Notes: generated by a model from the letters alone, not told the origin. A stretch of 64,000 nt of DNA from Bacteroidota bacterium (GCA_018267275.1 JAFDYV010000004.1:62001-126000), one strand, 5' to 3'; counted from the first letter of the stretch, positions 28,675 to 38,267 are shown. Made by a program: numbers and translations.

Positions 28675-29199
28675 ATGCAACTCACGCAAACATGCAGCGC
28701 TATTCTAAAGCAACTGTCTGACTTAGTAGACCAATTGAGCGACAGCGAATTTACGCAGCCATCACCCACACTGAATCATTCTACTGTTGGGCAACATCTT
28801 CGGCATACGCTTGAATTTTTCATATGCCTGGAACAAGGGTATGAAAAAGGCTTGGTGAACTATGATAACCGACCGCACGATAAGCTGATTGAGTCAGACC
28901 GTTTTATTGCACTGAACACCATCGCACGAATACAAGATTTTATTGCCATCCACAAAACCGATACTCCGTTGCAATTAGAAGTAGGCTACAATGCTCACAA
29001 CACCGATTGCGTAACGGTCTCTACCAATTATTGGCGCGAGCTTACCTATAACATTGAACATGCTGTGCACCATATGGCCATTATGAAAATTGGTATAAAT
29101 GACGTTGCCAAGAACGTGCGGCTGCCAAAAGATTTTGGCGTTGCCGTTTCCACGTTGCGTTATCACCAACAAGAAGCGCTTACATCGGCCCATCGTTGA
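28675..29199 (+). CDS. DinB-like four-helix protein
   Basis: 174 residues. The pattern TVGQHLRHTLEFF near residue 37 and YNIEHAVHHMAIM near residue 128 supplies the histidines of a DinB/YfiT-type metal site in a four-helix bundle. Family members include thiol-dependent transferases and proteins of unknown role, so the substrate cannot be named. It is followed after 3 bp by an ATP-grasp gene, most likely in the same transcript. The upstream 60 bp contain an AT-rich, promoter-like stretch but no convincing motif. Confidence 0.8.
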   Translation: MQLTQTCSAILKQLSDLVDQLSDSEFTQPSPTLNHSTVGQHLRHTLEFFICLEQGYEKGLVNYDNRPHDKLIESDRFIALNTIARIQDFIAIHKTDTPLQLEVGYNAHNTDCVTVSTNYWRELTYNIEHAVHHMAIMKIGINDVAKNVRLPKDFGVAVSTLRYHQQEALTSAHR

Positions 29200-29202
29200 T
29201 TT

Positions 29203-30240
29203 GTGTCTTCCGTTCGCCTTCGAAATTTCAAGACAAAGCTATTTCATTGGGAATATTGGCCGTTTGGCATCATTCAAATGCCACTATTTGTGATGTGGGT
29301 TTGGTACGCCATAAAAGAACGTTCCATTTTTTATTTCTCAGCATCTAATCCCAGTATCCCTACTGGTGGCATGATGGGCGAATCGAAATATGATGTTCTT
29401 CAATTGGTGCCTGAAAGCGTGAAACCAAAAACTGTTTTAATAAAATTGCCCGCTGACACAGAAAGCGTCATGCAAGCATTGGCCGCTAAAGGGCTAAAGT
29501 TTCCGCTGGTGTTCAAGCCCGATATGGGTGAGCGCGGTTGGATGGTGCGAAAAATCAAAAGCCAAGATGACGTTACCCAATACTTGCGCGAAATCAAAAT
29601 CGATTTCATCGTGCAAGAGTGGGTTGATTTGCCGCTCGAGTTTGGTGTGTACTATGTTCGGTTTCCTGAAAAAGCAAACGGGTTTGTCAATTCCATCACG
29701 GGCAAAAAGTTTTTGACCATAACAGGCGATGGCAAGCGTACACTGCAACAGCTCATCATGGCAAACGACCGCGCCATGCTACAATGGAAAATTTTACAAG
29801 AAAAATACCAACCCCAGCTCGCGACCATTTTGCCCGCAGGCGAAAACCTTGAACTGGTTTCGATTGGTAACCATTGTTTGGGGACAACATTCATAAATGC
29901 GAATCACCTCATCACACCTCGGCTGTGTGCATCGTTTGACTCCATCAGCAAGCAAATCAATGGTTTTTATTTCGGCAGATTTGATTTGCGCTGCGCCACC
30001 CTTCAGGATTTAGAAAACGGCAATGTAAAAATTGTTGAACTCAATGGTTGCGGAGCCGAGCCCGCACACATCTATCACCCCCACGCTTCGCTACGAGCCG
30101 GCTTGCGCGACCTTATCTGCCACTGGCAAAACATGTACATTGTAAGCAAGCAAAACCACCAACGCGGTGTACCATATCTTTCTTTTGCCGAAGGGAAGAA
30201 AATTTACAAGACCTTTAAAGCTGCCCAGTCAGCTGTTTAG
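29203..30240 (+). CDS. ATP-grasp domain protein (D-Ala-D-Ala ligase-like fold)
   Basis: 345 residues with a GTG start 3 bp after the previous stop. The N-terminus has a hydrophobic stretch (PLFVMWVWYAI near residue 27). From about residue 75 there is an ATP-grasp fold: FPLVFKPDMGERGW, then FIVQEWVDLPLEFGVYY, then GRFDLRCATLQDLENG and VKIVELNGCGAEPAHIYHP with acid/Asn magnesium ligands near the end. ATP-grasp enzymes join a carboxylate to an amine or thiol through an acyl phosphate. The substrate is unknown. The match is to uncharacterised membrane-associated members rather than to Ddl itself. Confidence 0.8.
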   Translation: MSSVRLRNFKTKLFHWEYWPFGIIQMPLFVMWVWYAIKERSIFYFSASNPSIPTGGMMGESKYDVLQLVPESVKPKTVLIKLPADTESVMQALAAKGLKFPLVFKPDMGERGWMVRKIKSQDDVTQYLREIKIDFIVQEWVDLPLEFGVYYVRFPEKANGFVNSITGKKFLTITGDGKRTLQQLIMANDRAMLQWKILQEKYQPQLATILPAGENLELVSIGNHCLGTTFINANHLITPRLCASFDSISKQINGFYFGRFDLRCATLQDLENGNVKIVELNGCGAEPAHIYHPHASLRAGLRDLICHWQNMYIVSKQNHQRGVPYLSFAEGKKIYKTFKAAQSAV

Positions 30241-30345
30241 TTCGAAAATCATCATAAAGTTTTATTTCCATTCGTTGAAATAGTGCTTCCGCAATCGATT
30301 ATTCTTTATACTTTTAGGCCTTCATTTTTACGTAACATACTATTC

Positions 30346-31794
30346 ATGAGTCTTTTCATCAAGAAGCCATTAGAGCAGCTGATGGCACAAGCCGGTGATT
30401 CTGAAAAAGGTTTAAAGCGCACACTGGGTCCCTGGAATTTGATAGCCCTTGGCATCGGTGCGATTATTGGTGCTGGTCTTTTTGTGCGTACTGCCACCGC
30501 AGCTGGCGATGCTGCAGGACCGGCCGTAGTGATATCGTACATCGTGGCGGGCATTGGCTGTGCCTTTGCGGGTTTGTGCTACGCTGAGTTTGCATCTATG
30601 ATTCCCATTGCCGGCAGCGCTTATGCATATGCTTACGTAACGATGGGCGAGTTTATGGCCTGGATAATTGGTTGGGCGCTGGTGCTTGAATATGCGCTTG
30701 CAGGTGCAACCGTGGCAATATCATGGAGTCAATATTTAAACAGTTTACTAGGCGGGGCAATACCTTATGAATTCTGTCATGGTCCTTTCGAAACTTCAGT
30801 CAATGGCGTAACCGGTATTATCAATATTCCTGCTGTTATTATTTTGATAATTGTAACGCTGATTCTCATAAAGGGAATGGAAGAATCTGCTATGGTAAAC
30901 GCAATTATTGTTTTTGTAAAAGTTGCAATTGTGCTGATTTTTATTGCCCTCGGGTGGGGCTTTATTAATGACGCGAACTACACTCCGTTTGTTATTCCAG
31001 AAACGATGGCCGGCCACGAAGGATGGAACCGACACGGGTGGGGAGGTATCTTAGGGGGAGCCGGAATAGTATTCTTTGCGTTCATTGGCTTTGACGCGGT
31101 TTCCACAGCCGCTCAAGAAGCTAAGAACCCAAAACGCGATATGCCAATTGGTATTCTTGGGTCATTGGTTATATGCACAATTCTATTTGTTCTTTTCTCT
31201 CACGTACTCACAGGCATTGCTAACTGGACGGAATTTAAAGGCGAAGGAAGAGAAGCTTCAGTTGTGTATGCGATTAACAAATACATGATTGGGTACGAAT
31301 GGCTCGGAACATTAATAACAGTGGCAATTTTAGCTGGATTTACTTCGGTGATTCTAGTCATGTTAATGGGGCAATCACGTGTGTTTTTCTCTATGTCAAA
31401 GGATGGATTGATTTCAAAAGTGTTTTCCGAACTCCACCCAAAATTCAGAACTCCCTACAAATCAAACCTGATCTTGTTGTTGTGTGTGCTACCGTTTGGC
31501 GCCTTCTTGCCCGAGAGTTTAGTGGGCAACCTCACCAGTTTCGGAACGTTGTTTGCGTTTGTGCTCGTGTGCATTGGCATTTGGGTAATGCGCGTGAAAA
31601 ATCCTGCGGCTCCGAGGCCATTCAAAACACCCTTGGTCCCCCTTGTTCCAATTCTCGGGGCGGGCATTTGTTTGGCACTAATTATCGGGCTCGACTATAA
31701 AACACAACTGATGGCAATAGGCTGGCTGTTGTTTGGACTGATAATCTATTTCGGATACAGCAAGAAGAACAGCGTGTTGAGGAAGGGCAACTAA
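30346..31794 (+). CDS. APC superfamily amino acid permease (CAT type)
   Basis: 482 residues from ATG 30346; the frame extends 21 codons upstream but those residues do not fit the family. About twelve or more membrane helices are visible. The helix 1 motif GIGAIIGAGLFV, the AGLCYAEFASMIPIAGSAY loop and FFAFIGFDAVSTAAQEAKNP mark the cationic amino acid transporter group of the APC superfamily. It would import an amino acid by proton or sodium coupling; substrate is not readable. It appears monocistronic and converges on an outer-membrane protein gene 16 bp away. Confidence 0.92.
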   Translation: MSLFIKKPLEQLMAQAGDSEKGLKRTLGPWNLIALGIGAIIGAGLFVRTATAAGDAAGPAVVISYIVAGIGCAFAGLCYAEFASMIPIAGSAYAYAYVTMGEFMAWIIGWALVLEYALAGATVAISWSQYLNSLLGGAIPYEFCHGPFETSVNGVTGIINIPAVIILIIVTLILIKGMEESAMVNAIIVFVKVAIVLIFIALGWGFINDANYTPFVIPETMAGHEGWNRHGWGGILGGAGIVFFAFIGFDAVSTAAQEAKNPKRDMPIGILGSLVICTILFVLFSHVLTGIANWTEFKGEGREASVVYAINKYMIGYEWLGTLITVAILAGFTSVILVMLMGQSRVFFSMSKDGLISKVFSELHPKFRTPYKSNLILLLCVLPFGAFLPESLVGNLTSFGTLFAFVLVCIGIWVMRVKNPAAPRPFKTPLVPLVPILGAGICLALIIGLDYKTQLMAIGWLLFGLIIYFGYSKKNSVLRKGN

Positions 31795-31810
31795 ACAGGG
31801 TAAATTTTCG

Positions 31811-32530
31811 TCAAAAAATATACCTCAACCCCACCCCACCCTGAAAGCGCTGGTAGCCTGGGTCTAAAAAAGTGTCAGTGAACATTTCTACTTCAATGAA
31901 AGCAGAAATGGGCAACGTAAAATACGAATACTCAAAACCCACCAACACAACAGGGCCAAATGTAAAACGGTTTCTGGTGAACTGCCCATTGGTTCCTAAA
32001 TCATTGGGGTTATTACTCGGATTGTAGAGATAGCTGTATTCCAAACTGGTGTTACGCCACTGCCAACCTGCACCGGCATATAACTGCAATCCTTTCGAAA
32101 TTTTTTCTGCATCCCACTGGTACAGAAACTTCGCCTCCAAAAACCAATCGGCTGGCACGCGGTGTGCCAGATACTGAATGTTCTGACCGCTGCCTTGGCT
32201 CAACGTATCGGGTATATAGGCATCAAAATTGCCGCGATAATATTTGTTATAGAGCCCACTGGCGGCCTTTCCGGCATCAACGGCAAATGCCCAATGCTTG
32301 GTTGGATAGAACTTATAGGTAAACGCAAACGGATCACCCACTTTAAAGCCAATGCCTTGATAGGGATATTTGCTTTCTTCAAAAATTGGGCACATGATCA
32401 GCGCCTTGCCTCTTGAGACCTTCAGCGCACCGTATCGTGCACTGCGGGCACTCTTCGTTACCTGCGAATAGGCACTAATACCTGTAATGAACAGGATACC
32501 AAGCAATATGGGTGTTTTTGGCATGCGCAC
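31811..32530 (-). CDS. Hypothetical outer-membrane beta-barrel protein
   Basis: 239 residues with a signal peptide (about 1-22, ending AYSQ). The mature part alternates hydrophobic and polar residues with many aromatics (FAFTYKFYP, LQLYAGAGWQWR, VVLVGFEYSYF) and ends GGVGLRYIF, an aromatic terminal strand typical of outer-membrane barrels inserted by BamA. No known enzyme or porin motif is visible. It lies 63 bp downstream of the ABC exporter gene on the same strand. Confidence 0.75.
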   Translation of the reverse strand: MRMPKTPILLGILFITGISAYSQVTKSARSARYGALKVSRGKALIMCPIFEESKYPYQGIGFKVGDPFAFTYKFYPTKHWAFAVDAGKAASGLYNKYYRGNFDAYIPDTLSQGSGQNIQYLAHRVPADWFLEAKFLYQWDAEKISKGLQLYAGAGWQWRNTSLEYSYLYNPSNNPNDLGTNGQFTRNRFTFGPVVLVGFEYSYFTLPISAFIEVEMFTDTFLDPGYQRFQGGVGLRYIF

Positions 32531-32593
32531 TAAAGCAAATATAACGCTTTTGCGGACACCTTAAGTCAGACTGCTGTTTTCGCCAGACGAACG

Positions 32594-34366
32594 TCAAACC
32601 ACTTCTTTGTATTGCATTTTATACAATTGGGAATAATAACCGTTGTGTTCCAACAGTTCCTCGTGTTTACCTACTTCTTTGATCTCGCCCTTATCCAATA
32701 CAATGATCTTATCAGCCTTTTGAATGGTAGAAAGTCTGTGTGCAATCACGATAGACGTGCGGCCGCTCATCATTTTGCCGATGGCGTTTTGAATCATTTC
32801 CTCCGTCTCGCTATCTACCGATGAAGTAGCCTCATCTAAGACCAGGATTTTAGGTTCGTAAACCATCGCACGGATAAAAGAAAGGAGTTGGCGCTGACCT
32901 ACTGATAACGTGGCACCTCGTTCCATCACATTGTAATCTAACCCACCCGGCAAGCGGTCTATAAATTTGCGGGCACCTACCAGATCGGCAGCGTGTAAAA
33001 TCATTTCATCAGTTACTTCGTCATTACCCAGTGAAATGTTATTCCGGATGGAGTCTGAAAACAAGAACACATCCTGCAACACAACACCGATGTTTTTGCG
33101 CAAGGCAGCTAATTGAAAATCCTTAATGTCAATGCCATCTACCAAAATCGAACCGCGGTTGATTTCATAAAAGCGGTTCAGCAAATTGATGATGGAAGAT
33201 TTACCAGCGCCTGTAGCGCCTACCAAGGCAACGGTCTCGCCCGGTTGTATGCTCAAGTTTACATCGCGTAGCACGTAGTTGTCTTCGTTATAAGCAAACC
33301 ACACATGGTTGAATTGCACCGAGCCGCGAACGGCTTCTGGTGAAAGCGTTCCATCGGTCATCACATCTTTTTTGTCATCCAGCAAATTGATGATACGCGA
33401 AGAACCTACAATCCCCATTTGCAACGTATTGTAACGGTCGGCAATCATACGAATGGGCCGAAAGAACAACTGAATATACATGATGAACGATACCAACTTA
33501 CCTAATGTAATGCCTGTTGCTTCGGTATTAATTACACCTTTGGCTCCATACCACACCAACAACCCCGTGCCCATGGCCGCAATGATTTCTGCCACCGGAA
33601 AATAAACCGAATAGTACAATACCGAGCGCAGGTTCGCATCGCGATGCTCCTTGTTGATGTCATTGAATTTTTCGAACTCGCGTTTTTCGCTGCCAAAAAT
33701 CTGCACCACGTTCATGCCCGTGATGTGCTCTTGTACAAAAGCATTAAGATTTGACACCGCATTGCGCACATCGTTAAATGCAACTTTTATTTTTTCTTTG
33801 AACACGTATGTGGAAAGCAACATCAACGGAATGGTTGATAAACTCACGAGCGTCAACCTCCAATCGATGTAAAACATGAAAGCCAGAATGAATACTATCT
33901 GCAGCAAGTCGCTGGCCATGGCGGCCAAGCCTTCACTAAAAACATCGGCCAGTGTTTCTACATCTGAAATTGTGCGTGTCACCAATCGACCAATGGGTGT
34001 TTTGTCGAAAAAACGCAAGCGCAGGTTGATGAGGTGTTCGTACAGCTGAATGCGTATGTCACGAATGACAAACTGGGCGATCCGACCTGAGACATAAGTG
34101 TGTACATATTGTACCGCTGATTGTATCACCAACAGACCCAAAATGACTAACATCACATTTACCATTGCCCAGTAATTTCCAAACTGCACGTGAGCATCCA
34201 ATGTGTATTGAATCAACAATGGCCTTAATGGAGTGAGGATGCCCAGCAGAAACGTGAACGCTACTACCAAATAAAACCGGCCTTTATAGGGCTTCACAAA
34301 CTGCATGATGCGTCTCAGCACCTTAAAGTCGATGATGTTGCCGCTGCTTACTTTTTCTTTTTCCAT
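32594..34366 (-). CDS. ABC exporter, MsbA/multidrug type
   Basis: 590 residues, a half-transporter with fused membrane and ATPase domains. Six helices cover about 30-310. The ATPase has Walker A GATGAGKSS (383-391), signature LSVGQ (487-491), Walker B ILVLDEATS (D511, catalytic E512) and H-loop H543 (IVIAHRLS). All catalytic residues are intact. Such proteins work as homo- or heterodimers, exporting lipids or hydrophobic compounds; the substrate is not readable. Only one such gene is present here, which favours a homodimer. Confidence 0.93.
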   Translation of the reverse strand: MEKEKVSSGNIIDFKVLRRIMQFVKPYKGRFYLVVAFTFLLGILTPLRPLLIQYTLDAHVQFGNYWAMVNVMLVILGLLVIQSAVQYVHTYVSGRIAQFVIRDIRIQLYEHLINLRLRFFDKTPIGRLVTRTISDVETLADVFSEGLAAMASDLLQIVFILAFMFYIDWRLTLVSLSTIPLMLLSTYVFKEKIKVAFNDVRNAVSNLNAFVQEHITGMNVVQIFGSEKREFEKFNDINKEHRDANLRSVLYYSVYFPVAEIIAAMGTGLLVWYGAKGVINTEATGITLGKLVSFIMYIQLFFRPIRMIADRYNTLQMGIVGSSRIINLLDDKKDVMTDGTLSPEAVRGSVQFNHVWFAYNEDNYVLRDVNLSIQPGETVALVGATGAGKSSIINLLNRFYEINRGSILVDGIDIKDFQLAALRKNIGVVLQDVFLFSDSIRNNISLGNDEVTDEMILHAADLVGARKFIDRLPGGLDYNVMERGATLSVGQRQLLSFIRAMVYEPKILVLDEATSSVDSETEEMIQNAIGKMMSGRTSIVIAHRLSTIQKADKIIVLDKGEIKEVGKHEELLEHNGYYSQLYKMQYKEVV

Positions 34367-34378
34367 ACATTCTTGGCC

Positions 34379-34422
34379 GTCTGACCGCTATTAGCTTCCG
34401 CAAACAAGCGGTCTGACGACTA
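34379..34422. repeat. Dispersed hairpin repeat, copy 1
   Basis: The stretch GACCGCTATTAGCTTC...AAGCGGTCTGACGACT can fold with a 7-bp stem (GACCGCT with AGCGGTC). A degenerate relative lies at 38211-38255. It sits between truA and the ABC exporter gene and could also serve as a weak transcription attenuator. Confidence 0.5.
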
Positions 34423-35169
34423 TCAGTTAATAAATATTTTCTTCGGGTACTTAACGCTCATCAAATACAAACCTTCCGGTGGCACGTTCATTCCCGCTTT
34501 CTTTCTGTCCTTGCTTTTCAAAATGTCTTTGAACTCTTCCAACGAAATTTTACCGCTACCTACATCCAGCAAGGTGCCTACAACGGCCCTCACCATCCCC
34601 CTCAAAAATCGATTGGCCGTGATGCTGAAAACAAGCAAACCGTCCTTTTCATTCCAATGTGCCTTCTTAATGTCGCAAATAAAATGATTTACATCCGTCT
34701 TTACTTTGCTAAAGCACTCAAAATCATGTTCGCCTACCAATAACGCAGCCGCGTGGTTCATGGTTTTGATGTCAATAGATTTAAAGCAGTAATATGCAAG
34801 GCCAATCAACAATGGATTTTTGTCAGGGGTAATTTTGTATTCATAGGCACGCTCGTAGGCATCATAGCGCGCATGCGCATCGTCCTTCACCCGATGAACC
34901 GCGTGAATCGCTATATCGCGAGGCAGAATGGAATTGAGCTTTTGTAAATAGGTCGCTGTGTCGAATTCATTTTCAATATCTGCATGAAAAAATTGTTGAA
35001 CACAGTGAACGCCTGTATCTGTGCGGCCGCTGCCTACTATTTCTATGGGCTGCCGAAAAACCTTCGACATGCAATCTTCCACCACTTGCTGCACACCCAC
35101 GGCATTTTTCTGGTTTTGCCAGCCGTGGTAGTGAGTGCCGTTGTACGAGATTTCGAAGAAGTAGCGCAA
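34423..35169 (-). CDS. truA: tRNA pseudouridine(38-40) synthase
   Basis: 248 residues, standard length. TruA isomerises uridines 38-40 of the anticodon arm. The catalytic Asp is D51 in GSGRTDTGVH; the N-terminal YFFEISYNGTHYHGWQNQ and RFLRGMVRAVVGTLLDVG near residue 195 are further family marks. It lies 13 bp downstream of the DUF1080 gene and upstream of the ABC exporter, so the three may share a transcript. Confidence 0.96.
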   Translation of the reverse strand: MRYFFEISYNGTHYHGWQNQKNAVGVQQVVEDCMSKVFRQPIEIVGSGRTDTGVHCVQQFFHADIENEFDTATYLQKLNSILPRDIAIHAVHRVKDDAHARYDAYERAYEYKITPDKNPLLIGLAYYCFKSIDIKTMNHAAALLVGEHDFECFSKVKTDVNHFICDIKKAHWNEKDGLLVFSITANRFLRGMVRAVVGTLLDVGSGKISLEEFKDILKSKDRKKAGMNVPPEGLYLMSVKYPKKIFIN

Positions 35170-35182
35170 CTTTTGACGAAAT

Positions 35183-35929
35183 TTATAATTCCCTTACCCA
35201 AATATTTCGATAGCTGACAGCATTACCGTGGTCTTGCAGTTTGATAGACGCCTTGCCATGGGCAACATAAACGGGCAAGCCTCTGAACTCGGTAGGGCCG
35301 CGCACCTCCACATGATTTTGAATGACGATACCGTTGTGAAAAACCGTGATATAGGCGGGTACCACCACCTCACCGTTATCATTAAAGCGGGGCGCGTTGT
35401 AAATCACATCGTACACTTGCCACTCACCTGGTTTGCGCGTTGCATTCACTAACGGGCCGTGCTGTTTATAGATAGCACCTGCTTGGCCGTTGCGGTAGGT
35501 TTGGCTTTCGTAGCTATCTAAAACCTGAAGTTCGTAGCGCTCTTGCAAGAAGATGCCGCTGTTACCGCGACCCTGGCCTTCGCTTTCTATCGTTGCTGGA
35601 GTTCGCCATTCTATGTGCAGTTGAATATCGCCAAACACTTTTTTTGTTTTGATGTCGCCTGTCCCTTTTACGACCGTGAATGCTCCGTCCTTCACTTCCC
35701 ATTTTGCGGGGGAACCATCGAGCGAAGTCCACTCTGCTAAATCCCTTCCGCTGAAAAGAATAATAGCATCAGATGGCGCTTCCCCTGCCGTAGCTCCGGG
35801 CGTAACTTTTCTTGCTTTTGGTTCCCACACTTCGGTTACTTTCGGGTCGAACAATTCCCGGTTTTGGACTTGGGCGGCTAATGGCAATCCAGCAATGCTC
35901 AAGAAAAGAAATAGTTGAAATGTCTTCAT
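35183..35929 (-). CDS. Secreted DUF1080 (3-keto-disaccharide hydrolase) protein
   Basis: 248 residues with a signal peptide (1-19, ending PLAAQ). The mature part is a concanavalin-like DUF1080 domain: [16 protein letters not shown] near residue 57, [29 protein letters not shown] near 125 and IWVREL at the end. Some family members cleave 3-keto-glucosides, while others may only bind sugars. A periplasmic sugar-processing role is expected. It is 21 bp downstream of the thiolase gene. Confidence 0.88.
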   Translation of the reverse strand: MKTFQLFLFLSIAGLPLAAQVQNRELFDPKVTEVWEPKARKVTPGATAGEAPSDAIILFSGRDLAEWTSLDGSPAKWEVKDGAFTVVKGTGDIKTKKVFGDIQLHIEWRTPATIESEGQGRGNSGIFLQERYELQVLDSYESQTYRNGQAGAIYKQHGPLVNATRKPGEWQVYDVIYNAPRFNDNGEVVVPAYITVFHNGIVIQNHVEVRGPTEFRGLPVYVAHGKASIKLQDHGNAVSYRNIWVREL

Positions 35930-35950
35930 GCAATAATTTTTAGAATTTTT

Positions 35951-37144
35951 TCAAACTAGCTCGTAGATAATGGCTGCCCCCTGCCCAACACCAATGCACA
36001 TGGTGGCCACTCCGTATTTTACTTTTCTCTTCTTCATTTCGTGAACGAGTGTGGCACTGATGCGCACGCCACTGCACCCCAATGGATGACCGATGGCAAT
36101 GGCTCCGCCATTTACATTTACGATTTCAGGATTCAAACCTAAATCATGCATACACGCCAGTGCTTGAGAGGCAAATGCTTCGTTGAGTTCCACCAAACCA
36201 ATATCTGAAATTTTTAAACCCGCACGCTTCAATGCTTTTTGTACAGCCGGTACAGGGCCAACGCCCATGTAGGCAGGATCAACACCCGCAACGGCCACGG
36301 AAACTACTCGGGCCAACGGTTTTAGATTATATTTGGCAATGGACGTTTCACTCGCCATCAAGCAAGCGGCAGCACCATCGTTGATGCCGGACGAATTGCC
36401 GGCCGTTACGCTTCCATTCTCTTTGAAAGCCGGTTTTAACGAAGCGAGTTTTTCTAATGATGTCTCGCGGGGAAATTCATCCTTATTAAATTCGATTACT
36501 TCCTTTCCTTTAGAAATCTGAATAGCTACTAACTCTTCTTTGAATTTATTGGCTTGATTGGCCTGCGCATATTTTTGTTGAGAGGCCAACGCAAACCCGT
36601 CCTGGGCCTCGCGACTGATTTTCCATTTCTCGGCTACGTTCTCGGCCGTTTCGCCCATCGAATAAGGGTGATACAACTTTGAAAGTTTGGAGTTCACAAA
36701 TCGCCAGCCCAACGTGGTATCATAAATTTCCACCTTACGCGAAAAACCTTCTTCCGCTTTTGGCATCACAAATGGGGCACGACTCATACTTTCCACCCCA
36801 CCCGCAATATAAAAATCGCCATCGCCATGCGCGATGCTCCGTGCAGCGTCCATAATCGCCTGTAAACCCGAGGCACAGAGTCTATTGACCGTAACGCCTC
36901 CCACGGAAGTGAGCAAGCCAGCCAACAACAACGCCATGCGCGCTACATTGCGGTTGTCCTCGCCTGCTTGGTTGGCTGCGCCAAAAATCACGTCTTCAAT
37001 TTCGTTAACCGGAATCGTTGGATTACGCTCCATCAATTTCTTGATGACATGAGCCGCTAAGTCATCTGGCCGAACGGAGGCAAGCGTGCCGCCATATTTG
37101 CCAATGGGCGTGCGAAGGATATCAATAATATAAACTGGCTTCAT
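35951..37144 (-). CDS. Thiolase (acetyl-CoA acyltransferase)
   Basis: 397 residues, the usual length. Catalytic residues are complete: nucleophile C90 (NRLCASGLQA), H353 (GHPLGCSG) and C383 (TMCIGVGQG). It cleaves 3-ketoacyl-CoA in fatty acid or aromatic degradation, or condenses acetyl-CoA. Without neighbouring acyl-CoA dehydrogenase or hydratase genes the direction cannot be told. A good promoter (TTTG, 19 nt, TACTTTTG) lies just upstream on the minus strand at 37174-37204. Confidence 0.94.
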   Translation of the reverse strand: MKPVYIIDILRTPIGKYGGTLASVRPDDLAAHVIKKLMERNPTIPVNEIEDVIFGAANQAGEDNRNVARMALLLAGLLTSVGGVTVNRLCASGLQAIMDAARSIAHGDGDFYIAGGVESMSRAPFVMPKAEEGFSRKVEIYDTTLGWRFVNSKLSKLYHPYSMGETAENVAEKWKISREAQDGFALASQQKYAQANQANKFKEELVAIQISKGKEVIEFNKDEFPRETSLEKLASLKPAFKENGSVTAGNSSGINDGAAACLMASETSIAKYNLKPLARVVSVAVAGVDPAYMGVGPVPAVQKALKRAGLKISDIGLVELNEAFASQALACMHDLGLNPEIVNVNGGAIAIGHPLGCSGVRISATLVHEMKKRKVKYGVATMCIGVGQGAAIIYELV

Positions 37145-37162
37145 GTGATGTGGATTTCATCG

Positions 37163-37170
37163 TACATTTG
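37163..37170 (+). promoter_or_regulatory. Candidate -7 element for the DUF4293 gene
   Basis: TACATTTG matches the Bacteroidota -7 consensus TAnnTTTG, 24 bp before the ATG at 37195. No good TTG was found at the -33 distance, so the call rests on one box. Confidence 0.4.
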
Positions 37171-37173
37171 GGG

Positions 37174-37204
37174 CAAAAGTAAAGGTATCGGTTTATGTGG
37201 CAAA
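37174..37204 (-). promoter_or_regulatory. Candidate promoter of the thiolase gene
   Basis: On the minus strand TTTG (37201-37204) is followed after 19 nt by TACTTTTG (37174-37181), matching both Bacteroidota boxes. It overlaps the first codons of the divergent DUF4293 gene, so the two transcripts would start in opposite directions from within about 45 bp. Confidence 0.55.
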
Positions 37205-37659
37205 GGAAACAGACCATCTTCTTAGGATTGGCAGCATTGAGTTTAATTTTGATGATTTTCTTTCCGATTTGGCGCGGAGAAAACGAAGCTGGCGCCCACG
37301 CACTTTTTCCCCTGCATTACTCGGTAAAAAGTGGCGAGACGCTGGCCACCCATTACTTTCCTTACTCCATCACCGCGATTTTGGCCATTGCGGCTGCCAC
37401 CTTGTGCATTATCGAAATCGGCAAATTTGAAAATCGCATGCTACAACTAAAGTTGGGCTTGCTCAATTCGTTGCTGATGGCGGGCACGATGGCTTCGGCA
37501 GTAATCTTGGCGATGCAAACAATGCAGGGCGCACAAGTGCAAGGCGGCTATGGCTACGCCCTTTACATGCCAGCTGTGGCAATGGTATGCAATACAATAG
37601 CCAACCGGTTTATCAAAAAAGATGAAAAGTTGGTAAGAGACTCTGACCGAATCCGATAA
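37195..37659 (+). CDS. DUF4293 family membrane protein
   Basis: 154 residues beginning MWQRKQTIFLGLA, with four predicted membrane helices (near residues 8-25, 55-75, 84-106 and 119-137) and a charged C-terminal tail. This architecture and the MxQRxQT opening are typical of DUF4293 proteins, found essentially in Bacteroidota, whose function is unknown. It is 43 bp upstream of tpx and could be co-transcribed with it. Confidence 0.85.
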   Translation: MWQRKQTIFLGLAALSLILMIFFPIWRGENEAGAHALFPLHYSVKSGETLATHYFPYSITAILAIAAATLCIIEIGKFENRMLQLKLGLLNSLLMAGTMASAVILAMQTMQGAQVQGGYGYALYMPAVAMVCNTIANRFIKKDEKLVRDSDRIR

Positions 37660-37702
37660 CGCAATCTAACATCTACATCCTAACTTATAAATTGTTCACT
37701 CT

Positions 37703-38200
37703 ATGGCTCAAACAAAACTCGGTCCTAACCCTGCCAATACAATTGGCGAACTTCCTTCCACAGGTACTCAAGCACCTGAATTTGTTCTCACCGCAAACGA
37801 TATGAAAGATGTGTCGTTGAAAGATTTTGCCGGTAAGAATGTGGTGCTAAATATTTTCCCAAGCATCGACACCAATGTGTGCGCTACCTCTACCCGCGAA
37901 TTCAACAAACGCGTGGCCTCAATTGACAATACGGTTGTGCTTTGCATAGCCAAAGATTTGCCCTTTGCCATGAAACGGTTTTGTGGAGCCGAAGGAATTG
38001 ACAAGGCCATCACGTTATCGGATTTCCGCAGTCGCGGTTTTGGCAAAGCTTACGGTGTAGAGTTGTTGGATTCCGCTTTCGCAGGATTGTTTGCGCGTGC
38101 CGTATTAGTCATTGACGCGAATGGGAAAGTAAAATACAATCAGCTCGTGCCACAAATTGGTGAAGAGCCGAATTACGATGCCGCACTAAAAGCGATTTAA
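37703..38200 (+). CDS. tpx: Thiol peroxidase
   Basis: 165 residues, standard size. Tpx reduces hydrogen peroxide and organic peroxides using thioredoxin. The peroxidatic Cys is C60 (SIDTNVCATS) and the resolving Cys is C94 (KRFCGAEGI), the atypical 2-Cys arrangement; Thr57 and the later Arg residues of the active site are also present. A strong terminator follows at 38268, so this gene ends its transcript. Confidence 0.96.
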   Translation: MAQTKLGPNPANTIGELPSTGTQAPEFVLTANDMKDVSLKDFAGKNVVLNIFPSIDTNVCATSTREFNKRVASIDNTVVLCIAKDLPFAMKRFCGAEGIDKAITLSDFRSRGFGKAYGVELLDSAFAGLFARAVLVIDANGKVKYNQLVPQIGEEPNYDAALKAI

Positions 38201-38210
38201 CAAAATAGTT

Positions 38211-38255
38211 CTCAGACGGCTATGAGGCTTCGTAAAAAGCTGTAAGACGACTGAA
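38211..38255. repeat. Dispersed hairpin repeat, copy 2
   Basis: GACGGCTATGAGGCTTC...AAGCTGTAAGACGACT resembles the repeat at 34379-34422 with several substitutions and one or two gaps. It lies between the tpx stop and its terminator. Confidence 0.4.
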
Positions 38256-38267
38256 GAAATCGAGTAG

